The translations under genes were made by a program, and so were the position numbers. Source: Polynucleobacter sp. (GTDB lineage Bacteria; Pseudomonadota; Gammaproteobacteria; Burkholderiales; Burkholderiaceae). Taken from it: a stretch of 18,518 bases of DNA. The notes under the pieces were generated by a model, which did not search any database, was not told where the DNA came from, and saw only the letters and a list, made by a program, of their open reading frames with translations. The DNA lies in the NCBI GenBank assembly GCA_023253245.1, contig JALRHB010000016.1, forward strand, positions 1 through 18,518, written 5' to 3'. Of the stretch, positions 1 through 8,247 are shown in pieces (within the stretch, counting starts at the first letter, position 1; each line of letters begins with the position of its first letter).

Positions 1-280
1 GGGCACAACTAGTCTGCGTGCTTTAGAGAGTCATGCCTTGACCCAACTGAGTAGCGGGGAAACAAATCTCTTTATTACTCCAGGCTTTACTTTCAAAACA
101 GTCGATTGTTTACTCACCAACTTTCATCTACCGAAATCGACGCTGCTCATGCTCGTAAGCGCTTTTGCGGGTATCGACAATATTCGCCATGCTTATCAAC
201 ATGCCATTCAAAATCAATATCGCTTTTTTAGCTACGGCGATGCAATGTTTTTGAGTCGCCTCCAACTCTCAAGCCCATGA
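1..280 (+). CDS. queA: S-adenosylmethionine:tRNA ribosyltransferase-isomerase, C-terminal part
   Basis: This is the 3' end of queA, cut by the left edge of the window; the reading frame is open from base 2. QueA transfers and isomerises the ribosyl group of S-adenosylmethionine onto preQ1 at the tRNA wobble position, giving epoxyqueuosine. The visible 92 residues begin GTTSLRALES and contain the family's C-terminal block TNFHLPKSTLLMLVSAFAG, followed by a YGDAMF stretch near the end. These are typical of QueA C-termini. The stop codon TGA (278-280) overlaps the ATG of tgt, the next enzyme of the same pathway, so the two are very likely translationally coupled. The upstream part and promoter are outside the window. 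Identification is from motif recognition and from the neighbour. Confidence 0.93.
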   Translation, partial: GTTSLRALESHALTQLSSGETNLFITPGFTFKTVDCLLTNFHLPKSTLLMLVSAFAGIDNIRHAYQHAIQNQYRFFSYGDAMFLSRLQLSSP

Positions 281-1434
281 CTAAACCAATTCACTTCAAT
301 ATCTTGGCTCGCGACTCCCAGAGCCCAGCTCGCTTAGGGCAGCTTGATCTTCCACATGGTAGCGTGCAAACCCCCATCTTCATGCCAGTGGGAACCTATG
401 GCACCGTGAAAGCAATGACACCCCGAGACCTAAATGAAGCAAAAGCGCAAATTATTTTGGGCAACACCTTTCATTTATGGTTAAGACCAGGCCTGGATGT
501 AATCAAAAAGCATGGTGGACTACATCGATTCATGGGCTGGGACAAACCAATCTTGACGGACTCTGGAGGCTTTCAGGTATTTAGCTTAGGCGCATTGCGA
601 AAAATTTCAGAGGAAGGAGTGACCTTTGCCTCCCCAATTAACGGTGACAAATTATTCATGTCACCGGAAGTCTCGATGGAAATTCAGGCAGTCCTAAATA
701 GCGACATTGCTATGCAGTTTGATGAATGCACTCCTTATGAAGTGAAGGGGCAGCCAACTAGCGAAAAAACAGCTAGAACATCTCTTGAAATGTCTTTACG
801 CTGGGGCGACCGTTCCCTAAAACGCTTTCGAGAACTTGAAACTGGAAATGGGCTGTTCGGAATTGTTCAAGGTGGAATGTTTGAAAATCTCCGAGAATTC
901 TCGCTAGAGGCAGTGAGTCAACAAGGTTTTGACGGAATTGCGATTGGCGGCCTGTCTGTTGGAGAGCCAAAACCCGAGTTTGAGCGCATTTTGAACTTCA
1001 CTGCACCAAAACTACCTGAACATATGCCGCACTATTTAATGGGTGTTGGCACTCCGGAGGATCTGATGCTCGGCGTTAGTCTCGGAATTGATATGTTCGA
1101 TTGCGTCATGCCTACTCGTAATGCCCGCAATGGTTGGCTATTCACCCGATTTGGGGACCTTAAATTACGAAATTCTGCCTATAAAGACGATGATAGACCG
1201 CTTGACCCCACCTGCACCTGTTACACCTGTCAAAACTTCACCAGATCCTATCTGAACCACCTTCAAAAAGCCAATGAGATCCTGGGATCGCAACTCAATA
1301 CTATTCACAATCTCTCCTATTACCTGCAATTAATGGAGGAGGTGCGCGAGGCCCTATCCAAAGATCGTTTTAGCGCCTACCGCGAGCAATTTCATCGTGA
1401 TCGCCAGCGAGGCGTTGAGCCTGGCCAGGATTAA
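277..1434 (+). CDS. tgt: queuine/preQ1 tRNA-guanine transglycosylase
   Basis: This enzyme exchanges guanine-34 for preQ1 in tRNAs with GUN anticodons, the step before QueA. The protein has 385 residues, normal for bacterial Tgt. Visible signatures are DSGGFQVFSL at 95-104 (Asp95 is the general-base position), GFDGIAIGGLSVGE at 217-230, and MFDCVMPTRNARNG at 273-286, with Asp275 as the expected nucleophile. A zinc site follows: Cys313, Cys315, Cys318 and His344, with the same C-x-C-x2-C-x25-H spacing as in E. coli Tgt. The ATG overlaps the queA stop (ATGA), and no strong Shine-Dalgarno is seen, which fits coupling. The order queA-tgt-yajC-secD-secF is the widely conserved proteobacterial cluster. 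All key residues are present and nothing looks damaged. Confidence 0.98.
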   Translation: MTKPIHFNILARDSQSPARLGQLDLPHGSVQTPIFMPVGTYGTVKAMTPRDLNEAKAQIILGNTFHLWLRPGLDVIKKHGGLHRFMGWDKPILTDSGGFQVFSLGALRKISEEGVTFASPINGDKLFMSPEVSMEIQAVLNSDIAMQFDECTPYEVKGQPTSEKTARTSLEMSLRWGDRSLKRFRELETGNGLFGIVQGGMFENLREFSLEAVSQQGFDGIAIGGLSVGEPKPEFERILNFTAPKLPEHMPHYLMGVGTPEDLMLGVSLGIDMFDCVMPTRNARNGWLFTRFGDLKLRNSAYKDDDRPLDPTCTCYTCQNFTRSYLNHLQKANEILGSQLNTIHNLSYYLQLMEEVREALSKDRFSAYREQFHRDRQRGVEPGQD

Positions 1435-1567
1435 TAGCCCTGCGCTAGGAGTGAGCACCCCAAATCAGCCTCCTTAAGCCCTAAAGGTTTAGAATTGCTG
1501 TTTTATGGCATTGCTTTATTAGCCTAAAAATGAAGCTATTTCGAATTAGTAATTAATGGAGGTTTAC

Positions 1568-1894
1568 ATGTTGATTAGTAACGCTTTTGCCCAAGCTCCT
1601 GCTGCGGGCGCAGATTCTGGTGGCTTAATGAGCTTTCTACCCCTTATTCTGATGTTTGTAGTGCTCTACTTCATCATGATTCGTCCACAGATGAAGCGTC
1701 AAAAAGAAACCAAGGCCATGTTAGAAGCATTGGCAGTTGGTGATGAAGTCGTTACTGTTGGCGGAATCATGGGCAAAGTAACTGGTTTAAAAGATCAAGT
1801 AGTGACTGTTGAGATCACCGCGGGCACTGAAGTCCAAATGCAAAAAGGTGCGATCACCACCGTTCTGCCTAAAGGCACACTGAAATCCGCTTAA
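1568..1894 (+). CDS. yajC: Sec translocase accessory protein YajC
   Basis: YajC is the small single-span subunit of the SecDF-YajC complex that assists Sec-dependent export. With the start at 1568 the product has 108 residues. It has a short Ala/Gly-rich N-terminus, one membrane helix at about 21-39, then the hallmark IRPQMKRQKE (38-47) and the cytoplasmic block VGDEVVTVGGIMGKV. An in-frame ATG exists upstream at 1556, but it overlaps the GGAGG ribosome binding site (1558-1562). That site sits 5 bases before the ATG at 1568, so 1568 is preferred and the longer 112-residue form is unlikely. The 133-base gap after tgt may hold a separate promoter, but no convincing one was found. secD follows after 25 bases. 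Confidence 0.96.
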   Translation: MLISNAFAQAPAAGADSGGLMSFLPLILMFVVLYFIMIRPQMKRQKETKAMLEALAVGDEVVTVGGIMGKVTGLKDQVVTVEITAGTEVQMQKGAITTVLPKGTLKSA

Positions 1895-1919
1895 TAGGCT
1901 GACTAAAAAGTATCTCAAT

Positions 1920-3779
1920 ATGAATCGCTACCCTCTCTGGAAATACATAGTTATCCTGGTTGCTTTGTTGATTGGGGGGTTATATTCTCTTCCCAATATT
2001 TACGGAGAGGCTCCAGCGGTTCAAGTTTCATCTGCCAAACCTACTATCAAAGTAGATTTGGCAACACAAGCCCGCGTCGAAAAAATTCTTGCAGATGCTA
2101 GCATCGAAAATACGGGAATCTTTTTTGACTCCGTTGGCAATGTTGGCTCAATCAAAGTTCGTTTCAACAATACCGACATTCAATTGCGTGCCCGTGATCT
2201 GTTGCAGCAAAAATTAAATGTTGATCAGAACGAGCCTAATTACACCGTTGCATTAAATCTTCTTTCGAATACACCTGGCTGGCTAAATGCGATTAACGCA
2301 TTACCCATGCCCTTAGGTCTTGATTTACGCGGGGGCGTTTACTTTTTACTGCAAGTGGATATGAAAGGCGCGGTTCAAAAGAAAGTTACCTCCTTAGCAA
2401 CCGATATTCGCAGTCAACTTCGAGAGAAGTCAGTGCGCCATCAAGGGATTGAGCGTGGCCAAGAAAAAATTACTATTTCTTTTGGCAGCATGGAAGAAGC
2501 TGAAAAAGCTCGCTCAGTGCTACAAACAAGCCAACCAGAATTAAATTGGCAAATTTTACCTACTGGCCTTACACCAAAGCTGGTGGGAGAATTTAAGCCT
2601 GTAGCCTTAAAAGAAATCCAAGATAATGCCGTAAAACAAAACATCGTCACGCTCAATAAGCGCGTTAATGAATTAGCGGTCAAAGAGCCGGTCATTCAGC
2701 AACAAGGCGCAGAACGTATTGTGGTGCAACTACCTGGCGTGCAAGATACTGCTCGTGCCAAAGATATTATTGGTCGCACTGCGACTTTAGAGTCTCGCCT
2801 AGCAGATCCTATTGTTTCAACGATTGCGATTGGTGAAACACCACCTCCAGGTATGGATGTGTTCCGCTTTGGTGAAAATCGCCAAGGCGTCTTTAAAAAG
2901 ACTGTTATTTTCAGTGGCGACCGCATTACCGACGCAAGTGCAGGTTTTGATCAAAACCAACGGCCTGCAGTCAACATCTCCCTAGATGCTGCCGGAGGTC
3001 GCGTGATGCAGGAAGTAACTCGCGAGAATATTGGTAAGCCAATGGGGATGATCCTCTTTGAAAAAGGCAAAGGCGAGGTACTAACGATTGCCACCATTCA
3101 AAGTGAATTCGGTTCCAAATTTCAAATCACCGGGCAACCAACCACTGAAAGTGCAAATGACTTGGCGCTTTTATTGCGGGCCGGTTCATTGGCAGCGCCA
3201 ATGGAAATTATTGAAGAGCGTACCATTGGGCCGAGCCTAGGCGCAGAAAATATTGAGAAGGGATTCAAGTCTCTGATCATTGGTTTTACCGCTATTGCAA
3301 TCTTCATGATTGCTTATTACATGCTCTTTGGCACCTTCTCTGTTATTGCTTTGGCAGTGAACTTGTTACTGTTGATTTCGATTCTATCGATGTTGCAAGC
3401 TACCCTGACACTTCCAGGCATTGCAGCGATGGCTCTGGCTTTAGGCATGGCAATTGACTCTAATGTATTAATCAATGAGCGCATTCGTGAAGAATTACGT
3501 GCTGGCGCATCTCCTCAGACAGCTATTGCTGTTGGCTTTGATAAAGCATGGGCGACTATTCTGGATTCAAATGTCACCACCCTGATTGCTGGTCTTGCTT
3601 TACTTGCTTTTGGTTCTGGCCCGATCAAGGGCTTCGCAGTAGTGCATTGTTTAGGCATCCTCACTTCAATGTTCTCAGCAGTCTTCTTCTCGCGCGGCCT
3701 AGTCAACCTTTGGTATGGAAGACATAAGAAGGTGCAAAAACTCTCTATCGGCCAAGTTTGGCGTCCAAAGGAGAAATAA
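1920..3779 (+). CDS. secD: protein translocase subunit SecD
   Basis: SecD is an inner-membrane RND-superfamily protein that, with SecF, uses the proton gradient to help pull exported proteins through SecYEG. The protein has 619 residues, a normal length for proteobacterial SecD. It has an N-terminal membrane helix (about 8-25), then a large periplasmic P1 region starting near the motif PLGLDLRGGVYFLLQV (131-146). Five C-terminal membrane helices lie within about 450-595. The conserved AIDSNVLINERIREE (511-525) in the membrane part includes Asp513, equivalent to the proton-pathway aspartate of E. coli SecD. The Shine-Dalgarno is weak, so translation may depend on yajC upstream. secF begins 3 bases after the stop. 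The gene appears intact. Confidence 0.98.
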   Translation: MNRYPLWKYIVILVALLIGGLYSLPNIYGEAPAVQVSSAKPTIKVDLATQARVEKILADASIENTGIFFDSVGNVGSIKVRFNNTDIQLRARDLLQQKLNVDQNEPNYTVALNLLSNTPGWLNAINALPMPLGLDLRGGVYFLLQVDMKGAVQKKVTSLATDIRSQLREKSVRHQGIERGQEKITISFGSMEEAEKARSVLQTSQPELNWQILPTGLTPKLVGEFKPVALKEIQDNAVKQNIVTLNKRVNELAVKEPVIQQQGAERIVVQLPGVQDTARAKDIIGRTATLESRLADPIVSTIAIGETPPPGMDVFRFGENRQGVFKKTVIFSGDRITDASAGFDQNQRPAVNISLDAAGGRVMQEVTRENIGKPMGMILFEKGKGEVLTIATIQSEFGSKFQITGQPTTESANDLALLLRAGSLAAPMEIIEERTIGPSLGAENIEKGFKSLIIGFTAIAIFMIAYYMLFGTFSVIALAVNLLLLISILSMLQATLTLPGIAAMALALGMAIDSNVLINERIREELRAGASPQTAIAVGFDKAWATILDSNVTTLIAGLALLAFGSGPIKGFAVVHCLGILTSMFSAVFFSRGLVNLWYGRHKKVQKLSIGQVWRPKEK

Positions 3780-3782
3780 GCC

Positions 3783-4757
3783 ATGGAATTTTTCCGTATC
3801 AAAAAAGATATTCCCTTTATGCGCCATGCGTTGGTGCTCAACGCAGTCTCTCTGGTGACCTTTATTGCTGCAGTTTTCTTCCTTTGGCACAACGGCTTGC
3901 ATTTATCGATTGAATTTACTGGCGGTACTGTCATGGAGGTCACTTACCCCCAAACAGCCCCGCTAGATTCCATTCGCTCTAAAGTAGAAAAGTTAGGCTA
4001 CACCGATACTCAGATACAAAACTTTGGTAGCTCACGTGATGTCATGATTCGCCTGCCTTTGCAAAAAGATTCTGATGGCAAGATGATTTCTTCTGCCGAT
4101 CAAAGCGCATCAGTCATGCAAGCTTTAGATCCTAAGGGAACGGGCGCCAAACTTCAGCGCGTAGAGTTTGTTGGTCCACAGGTTGGCAAAGAATTAGCTC
4201 TTGATGGTTTGAAAGCGCTTGTCTTTGTGATTATCGGCATCATGGTGTATCTGTCCTTCCGCTTTGAGTGGAAGTTTGCCGTTGCTGGCATCATTGCTAA
4301 CCTGCATGACATTGTGATTATTCTCGGCTTTTTTGCATTCTTTCAATGGGAATTCTCGCTCTCAGTATTAGCAGCAGTTCTTGCAGTACTGGGCTATTCC
4401 GTCAATGAATCCGTTGTCATCTTTGACCGCATTCGTGAGAACTTTCGTAAATATCGCAAGATGAATACCCGCGAGGTAATCGATAACGCCATTACAAGTA
4501 CGATTAGTCGTACTGTGATTACACACGGCAGCACGGAGATGATGGTGTTGGCAATGTTAGTTTTTGGCGGCCCCACTCTCTTTTACTTTGCTTTAGCGCT
4601 AACTATTGGCATTCTCTTTGGTATCTACTCTTCCGTATTCGTCGCTGCCGCTCTGGCTATGTGGTTAGGTGTAACGCGAGAAGATTTAGTGAAGGGTGAG
4701 CGTAAACCAGGTGATGAAGCGCGTAGCGATGACCCCAACTTTGGGGCGCAAGTTTAA
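3783..4757 (+). CDS. secF: protein translocase subunit SecF
   Basis: SecF is the partner of SecD in the Sec accessory complex. It has 324 residues, the usual length. There is one N-terminal membrane helix (about 17-35), then the periplasmic loop containing the motif FTGGTVMEV (45-53). Five membrane helices follow from about 143 to 297, holding NESVVIFDRIRENFRK (208-223). ISRTVITHGSTEMMVLAM matches the conserved SecF block near helix 5, although the polar/Met-rich HGSTEMM variant is less usual than SGTT-type sequences. An AGGAG ribosome binding site lies inside the last codons of secD and the two genes are 3 bases apart, so SecD and SecF are made from one message. Transcription converges on waaA with only 14 bases between stop codons. 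Confidence 0.98.
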   Translation: MEFFRIKKDIPFMRHALVLNAVSLVTFIAAVFFLWHNGLHLSIEFTGGTVMEVTYPQTAPLDSIRSKVEKLGYTDTQIQNFGSSRDVMIRLPLQKDSDGKMISSADQSASVMQALDPKGTGAKLQRVEFVGPQVGKELALDGLKALVFVIIGIMVYLSFRFEWKFAVAGIIANLHDIVIILGFFAFFQWEFSLSVLAAVLAVLGYSVNESVVIFDRIRENFRKYRKMNTREVIDNAITSTISRTVITHGSTEMMVLAMLVFGGPTLFYFALALTIGILFGIYSSVFVAAALAMWLGVTREDLVKGERKPGDEARSDDPNFGAQV

Positions 4758-4763
4758 GTTTTT

Positions 4764-4781
4764 ACTCAAAACTAATTGAGT
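4764..4781. repeat. short inverted repeat between secF and waaA
   Basis: ACTCAA (4764-4769) and TTGAGT (4776-4781) form a perfect 6-bp stem around a 6-base loop that contains the waaA stop codon. It sits exactly between the converging secF and waaA ends. The stem is AT-rich and neither side is followed by a U-run in the transcribed direction, so it is at best a weak transcript end or 3' stabilising hairpin. Confidence 0.35.
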
Positions 4782-6154
4782 GTACAGTTCTCTCGCTCAA
4801 GGGCGGACAAGATTTTTTGCGTCGCACCTTGATGAGCAGTTGTATAGATTTTTGCAGCCTTAGCCATCCTCGACAATTCAGCTGGATGGAGCAATAATTC
4901 TCTCAAGGCTTCCATTAAAGCGATCTGCTTAGTTAATAGCAACTCCCCTGAAATGCGCTTAGCTGCTCCGATCTGAATGGCATCTATGGCAGCCTGTTGG
5001 AAGTTGTATGTGTGCTCTCCAAGCAATACCGGGCAACCTGCAGCGCACGCTTCGATCAGATTTTGACCACCAAATGGCAAGAGGCTACCACCCATCACCA
5101 CAAGATCAGCAGCGCTGTAATACAAGGGCATTTCCCCCATGGAGTCGCCCAAAATCACTTGAGTGGTATCACTTAACTTAGGAAAATTAGCCCAGTCGGA
5201 GCGACGTTCAAGCTTTAGTCCCGCGGCATCGACAAGACTGGCTATCTCAGAAAAACGCTCTGGATGACGTGGCACTATGCACAATAATGGTGGCCGCTCA
5301 AATGCACTATTTCGCAATAGATCTTGCCAAGCCTGGAGTATCAAGTCCTCTTCACCATCACGCGTACTCGCTGCACAGACCATAAGTCGACCACCCTCAT
5401 GAATCTCATGCTTCCATGACTGCCCTTGTGCAACTAAATTCGAGTCCAATGGAACATCAAACTTAAGGTTGCCAACAATCTCGACATTTCTTACGCCAAG
5501 ACTGTGATAACGCTGCGCATCAAACTCAGTCTGTGCCAATATTCCAGCAAAAGCCTGAAATAATGATCTTCCTGCTTTACCAAATTGCTTCACGCGCCGA
5601 GCGCTCCGCTCAGATAAGCGGGCATTGACTAAAAATAAAGGCAGCCCTTTTTCAGCACAATCAAAAACCACTGTTGGCCAAGCCTCTGTTTCCATGAATA
5701 GGCCAAATTTAGGCTTAAAGGCGCGAAGAAATTTAGCTACTGCCCAACATAGGTCATATGGCAAATACACTTGACGCATTTGACCCGAAGCGATCGCCTT
5801 AGCAAATAATGCTGCACCAGTTCGCCGACCATTGAGCGTCATATGCGTTAGCAATATCGATTCGCCACGGCTAAGATAAACATCAATCAATGGCTGCGCA
5901 GCCCTTGTCTCCCCAACAGATACCGCATGAATCCAGATAGCACCCTGCTTAATAGGCTCTTGGTACCCAAAAGCCAAGCGCTCGGGAAGATGGGATAGAT
6001 ATTGAGCGCTATGACGAGCCCGCCAAGCCAACCGAATAAAAGCAAATGGCAAAAGCAAATGCCACAGTAATTGGTATGTAGCGAACCAGAACTTGGGACG
6101 AGCACCGTACTGAGAATCTGTTGGTGCGCCCTCAAGGCTTGGGGTTAGATTCAC
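4772..6154 (-). CDS. waaA: 3-deoxy-D-manno-octulosonic acid (Kdo) transferase
   Basis: WaaA (KdtA) adds Kdo from CMP-Kdo to lipid IVA at the inner membrane, building the inner core of lipopolysaccharide. It has 460 residues. A membrane-anchor helix (about 23-45) precedes a GT-B glycosyltransferase fold. Family motifs are HAVSVGE (76-82), where Glu82 is the expected catalytic base, METEAWP (154-160), and RHPERF (296-301). The C-terminal CMP-Kdo region is GSLLPFGGQNLIEA (356-369) followed by GEHTYNF. The start is a GTG that overlaps the purB stop (GTGA). The first 21 residues extend beyond E. coli WaaA, but no better in-frame start lies before the anchor helix. Coupling to purB is likely. Whether one or two Kdo residues are added cannot be read from the sequence. 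Confidence 0.95.
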   Translation of the reverse strand: MNLTPSLEGAPTDSQYGARPKFWFATYQLLWHLLLPFAFIRLAWRARHSAQYLSHLPERLAFGYQEPIKQGAIWIHAVSVGETRAAQPLIDVYLSRGESILLTHMTLNGRRTGAALFAKAIASGQMRQVYLPYDLCWAVAKFLRAFKPKFGLFMETEAWPTVVFDCAEKGLPLFLVNARLSERSARRVKQFGKAGRSLFQAFAGILAQTEFDAQRYHSLGVRNVEIVGNLKFDVPLDSNLVAQGQSWKHEIHEGGRLMVCAASTRDGEEDLILQAWQDLLRNSAFERPPLLCIVPRHPERFSEIASLVDAAGLKLERRSDWANFPKLSDTTQVILGDSMGEMPLYYSAADLVVMGGSLLPFGGQNLIEACAAGCPVLLGEHTYNFQQAAIDAIQIGAAKRISGELLLTKQIALMEALRELLLHPAELSRMAKAAKIYTTAHQGATQKILSALERENCTLN

Positions 6155-7530
6155 TTTTTAAGACGTTCGGTCAATTCGACCGCCTTACCCAAGTAAGAAG
6201 ATGGGGTCATTTCTAGAAGTAACTTTTTAGCACCGTCCGGAATTGCGAGGCCACGAATAAATGTTTGTAAATCTTCTTTATTAATTCCCTTGCCACGGGT
6301 TAGGTCTTTGAGTTGCTCATAGGGATTCTCAATACCATAGCGGCGCATTACTGTCTGCACAGGCTCTGCAAGCACTTCCCAGCACTCATCTAGATCGGCC
6401 GCAATAGCTGCGTGGTTCACTTCTAATTTTCCTAAACCACGTAATGCGCTGTCATAGGCTAAAACACTATGGCCAAATGCTGGGCCAAGATTGCGTAAAA
6501 CTGTTGAGTCAGTTAAGTCACGTTGCCAGCGGGAAATCGGCAACTTCTCAGCAAGGTGACGTAATAAGGCATTAGCAACACCCAAATTACCTTCAGAATT
6601 CTCAAAGTCGATTGGATTAACTTTGTGAGGCATAGTCGAAGAGCCAATTTCACCTGCTTTGGTGCGCTGCTTGAAATACCCAATCGAAATATAGCCCCAA
6701 AAATCACGGTCCATATCCAACAAAATCGTATTCGCACGGGCAATCGCATCAAATAGTTCGGCCATGCCATCATGCGGCTCAATCTGAATGGTATAGGGAT
6801 TAAAAGTCAGGCCGAGTCTTTTCTCGACAACATTTTTAGAAAAGTTTTCCCAATCAAAATCAGGGTAGGCAGACAAATGGGCATTGTAATTACCCACTGC
6901 ACCATTCATTTTTCCTAAAAGCGGTACTGCAGCAATTGCAGCAATGGCCCGCTCTAATCGTTTTGCGATATTAGCCAGCTCTTTACCTAAGGTGCTTGGT
7001 GAGGCTGGTTGGCCATGAGTGCGGGATAGCAATGGTACCTTAGCATTTTCAATAGCAAGATCAGTTAATACAGCGAGCACTTTTCTAAGTTGGGGTAACA
7101 AAACTTCATCACGCGCCCCACGCAACATCAAACCATGCGAGGTGTTATTAATGTCTTCAGATGTACAAGCAAAATGGATAAACTCGCTAGCCTTTAGAAG
7201 ATCGGGACGGCCAGAAACCTTTTCTTTTAAGAAATATTCGACTGCTTTGACGTCATGGTTAGTTACTGCTTCGATGTCCTTAATGCGCTGTGCATCGGCA
7301 TCAGAGAAGTTCTCCGGTAAAGACAATAAAAATGCCTCGTCCGCCTCACTAATTTTAGGGACATCCGGCAGGCCGGCTGAAGCCAAAGCCAAAAGCCAAT
7401 GAATTTCTACAAAGACGCGCTGGCGCATGAATGCCGCCTCAGATAACCAAGGTCTTAAGGCGTCCAACTTTCCGGCATAGCGGCCATCTAGTGGGGAGAG
7501 TGCATTTAGGGTTGAAAGCGGCTGACTCAC
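6151..7530 (-). CDS. purB: adenylosuccinate lyase
   Basis: PurB catalyses two fumarate-releasing steps of purine synthesis: SAICAR to AICAR and adenylosuccinate to AMP. The 459-residue protein is of the E. coli PurB type, opening with LSPLDGRYAGK near residue 11. It carries TSEDINNTSHG (123-133) and SRTHGQPASPSTLGKE (169-184), in which His172 is the expected general acid. The fumarase/aspartase signature GSSTMPHKVNP is at 296-306, with its catalytic serine pair. The start is GTG at 7530, supported by AAAGG about 8 bases upstream and by N-terminal alignment with the family; no in-frame ATG lies nearby. The last codons overlap the GTG of waaA. It is divergent from the GST gene across a 95-base region. 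Confidence 0.97.
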   Translation of the reverse strand: MSQPLSTLNALSPLDGRYAGKLDALRPWLSEAAFMRQRVFVEIHWLLALASAGLPDVPKISEADEAFLLSLPENFSDADAQRIKDIEAVTNHDVKAVEYFLKEKVSGRPDLLKASEFIHFACTSEDINNTSHGLMLRGARDEVLLPQLRKVLAVLTDLAIENAKVPLLSRTHGQPASPSTLGKELANIAKRLERAIAAIAAVPLLGKMNGAVGNYNAHLSAYPDFDWENFSKNVVEKRLGLTFNPYTIQIEPHDGMAELFDAIARANTILLDMDRDFWGYISIGYFKQRTKAGEIGSSTMPHKVNPIDFENSEGNLGVANALLRHLAEKLPISRWQRDLTDSTVLRNLGPAFGHSVLAYDSALRGLGKLEVNHAAIAADLDECWEVLAEPVQTVMRRYGIENPYEQLKDLTRGKGINKEDLQTFIRGLAIPDGAKKLLLEMTPSSYLGKAVELTERLKK

Positions 7531-7612
7531 GAATATTGCCTTTATTTGGGTTGTGCTAATAGAACCTAATTTTAATCGTTCTTAGACCCCAACAAGATTG
7601 TCCTAGGATAGC

Positions 7613-7618
7613 TATACT
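7613..7618 (+). promoter_or_regulatory. candidate -10 element close to the GST start codon
   Basis: TATACT matches the sigma70 -10 consensus in five of six positions and ends only 7 bases before the ATG at 7626. No good -35 hexamer lies 16-18 bases upstream. If used, transcription would begin at or next to the start codon and the message would be leaderless. That fits the lack of any Shine-Dalgarno sequence there. Confidence 0.4.
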
Positions 7619-7625
7619 TAGATCC

Positions 7626-8240
7626 ATGAAACTAATCGGATCCCTCACTAGCCCCTATGTACGCAAGGTACGTATTGTTCTTCTGGAAAAAAAGATTGAG
7701 GTAGACCTAGAGTTAGAGAATGTCTGGGCTGCTGACAGCAAAATTGCCCAAAATAATCCTCTTGGCAAGATTCCCTGCCTTTTGCTCGATGATGGGGAGG
7801 CCATTTACGACTCGCGTGTTATCGCTGAATATGCGGATAGTCTCAGCCCTGTTGGTAAGCTCATTCCAGAAGGCGGTCGTGAGCGTGCCAGCGTCAAAAC
7901 CTGGGAGGCCTTAGCTGATGGGATTGAAGATGCTGGCATCCTGGCTCGTCTCGAGGCAACTTTGCGCCCTGCTGAACAACAAAGCCCAGTCTGGATTGAA
8001 CGTCAAATGGGCAAAGTTAATCAAGGGCTAGCGCAAATGTCCCAACAACTCGGTGAGAGTGCATGGTGTCACGGCAATCAAATGAGCTTGGCAGATATTG
8101 CGGTAGGTTGCTCATTGGGTTATCTGCTGTTTCGCTTTCCCAATATTACTTGGCAAACCCAGTATGCCAATCTAGATAGGCTTTATCAGAAGTTAATGCA
8201 AAGACCCTCTTTTGCAGAAACAGTACCGCCGGCAGCCTAA
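7626..8240 (+). CDS. glutathione S-transferase family protein, YibF-like
   Basis: This is a 204-residue protein with the two-domain GST layout. An N-terminal thioredoxin-like domain (about 1-76) starts MKLIGSLTSPYVRKVRI, with cis-Pro50 in KIPCL and the glutathione gamma-glutamyl contact Asp62-Ser63 in YDSRVIAEY. A helical C-terminal domain contains EALADGIEDAGI and the N-capping box SLADIAVG (154-161). The pattern closely resembles E. coli YibF, including the end sequence of the RPSFAETVPPA type. YibF-type proteins bind glutathione, but no physiological substrate can be stated. No Shine-Dalgarno is seen before the ATG. The gene converges on mnmA with 7 bases between stops. The purB / GST / mnmA neighbourhood recurs in Burkholderiales (from memory, not checked). 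Confidence 0.9.
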   Translation: MKLIGSLTSPYVRKVRIVLLEKKIEVDLELENVWAADSKIAQNNPLGKIPCLLLDDGEAIYDSRVIAEYADSLSPVGKLIPEGGRERASVKTWEALADGIEDAGILARLEATLRPAEQQSPVWIERQMGKVNQGLAQMSQQLGESAWCHGNQMSLADIAVGCSLGYLLFRFPNITWQTQYANLDRLYQKLMQRPSFAETVPPAA

Positions 8241-8247
8241 AACTCAC

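Noticed and set aside
1447..1474. AGGAG/CTCCT inverted repeat after tgt as a terminator
   Set aside because: Only 5 bp with an 18-base loop and no T-run; not enough to call a terminator.
1556..1567. Upstream in-frame ATG as the yajC start
   Set aside because: It overlaps the GGAGG ribosome binding site that serves the ATG at 1568; the extra residues MEVY are not expected in the family.
3515..3943. 142-codon open frame antisense to secD/secF
   Set aside because: It overlaps two well-supported genes and shows no protein family features or ribosome binding site.
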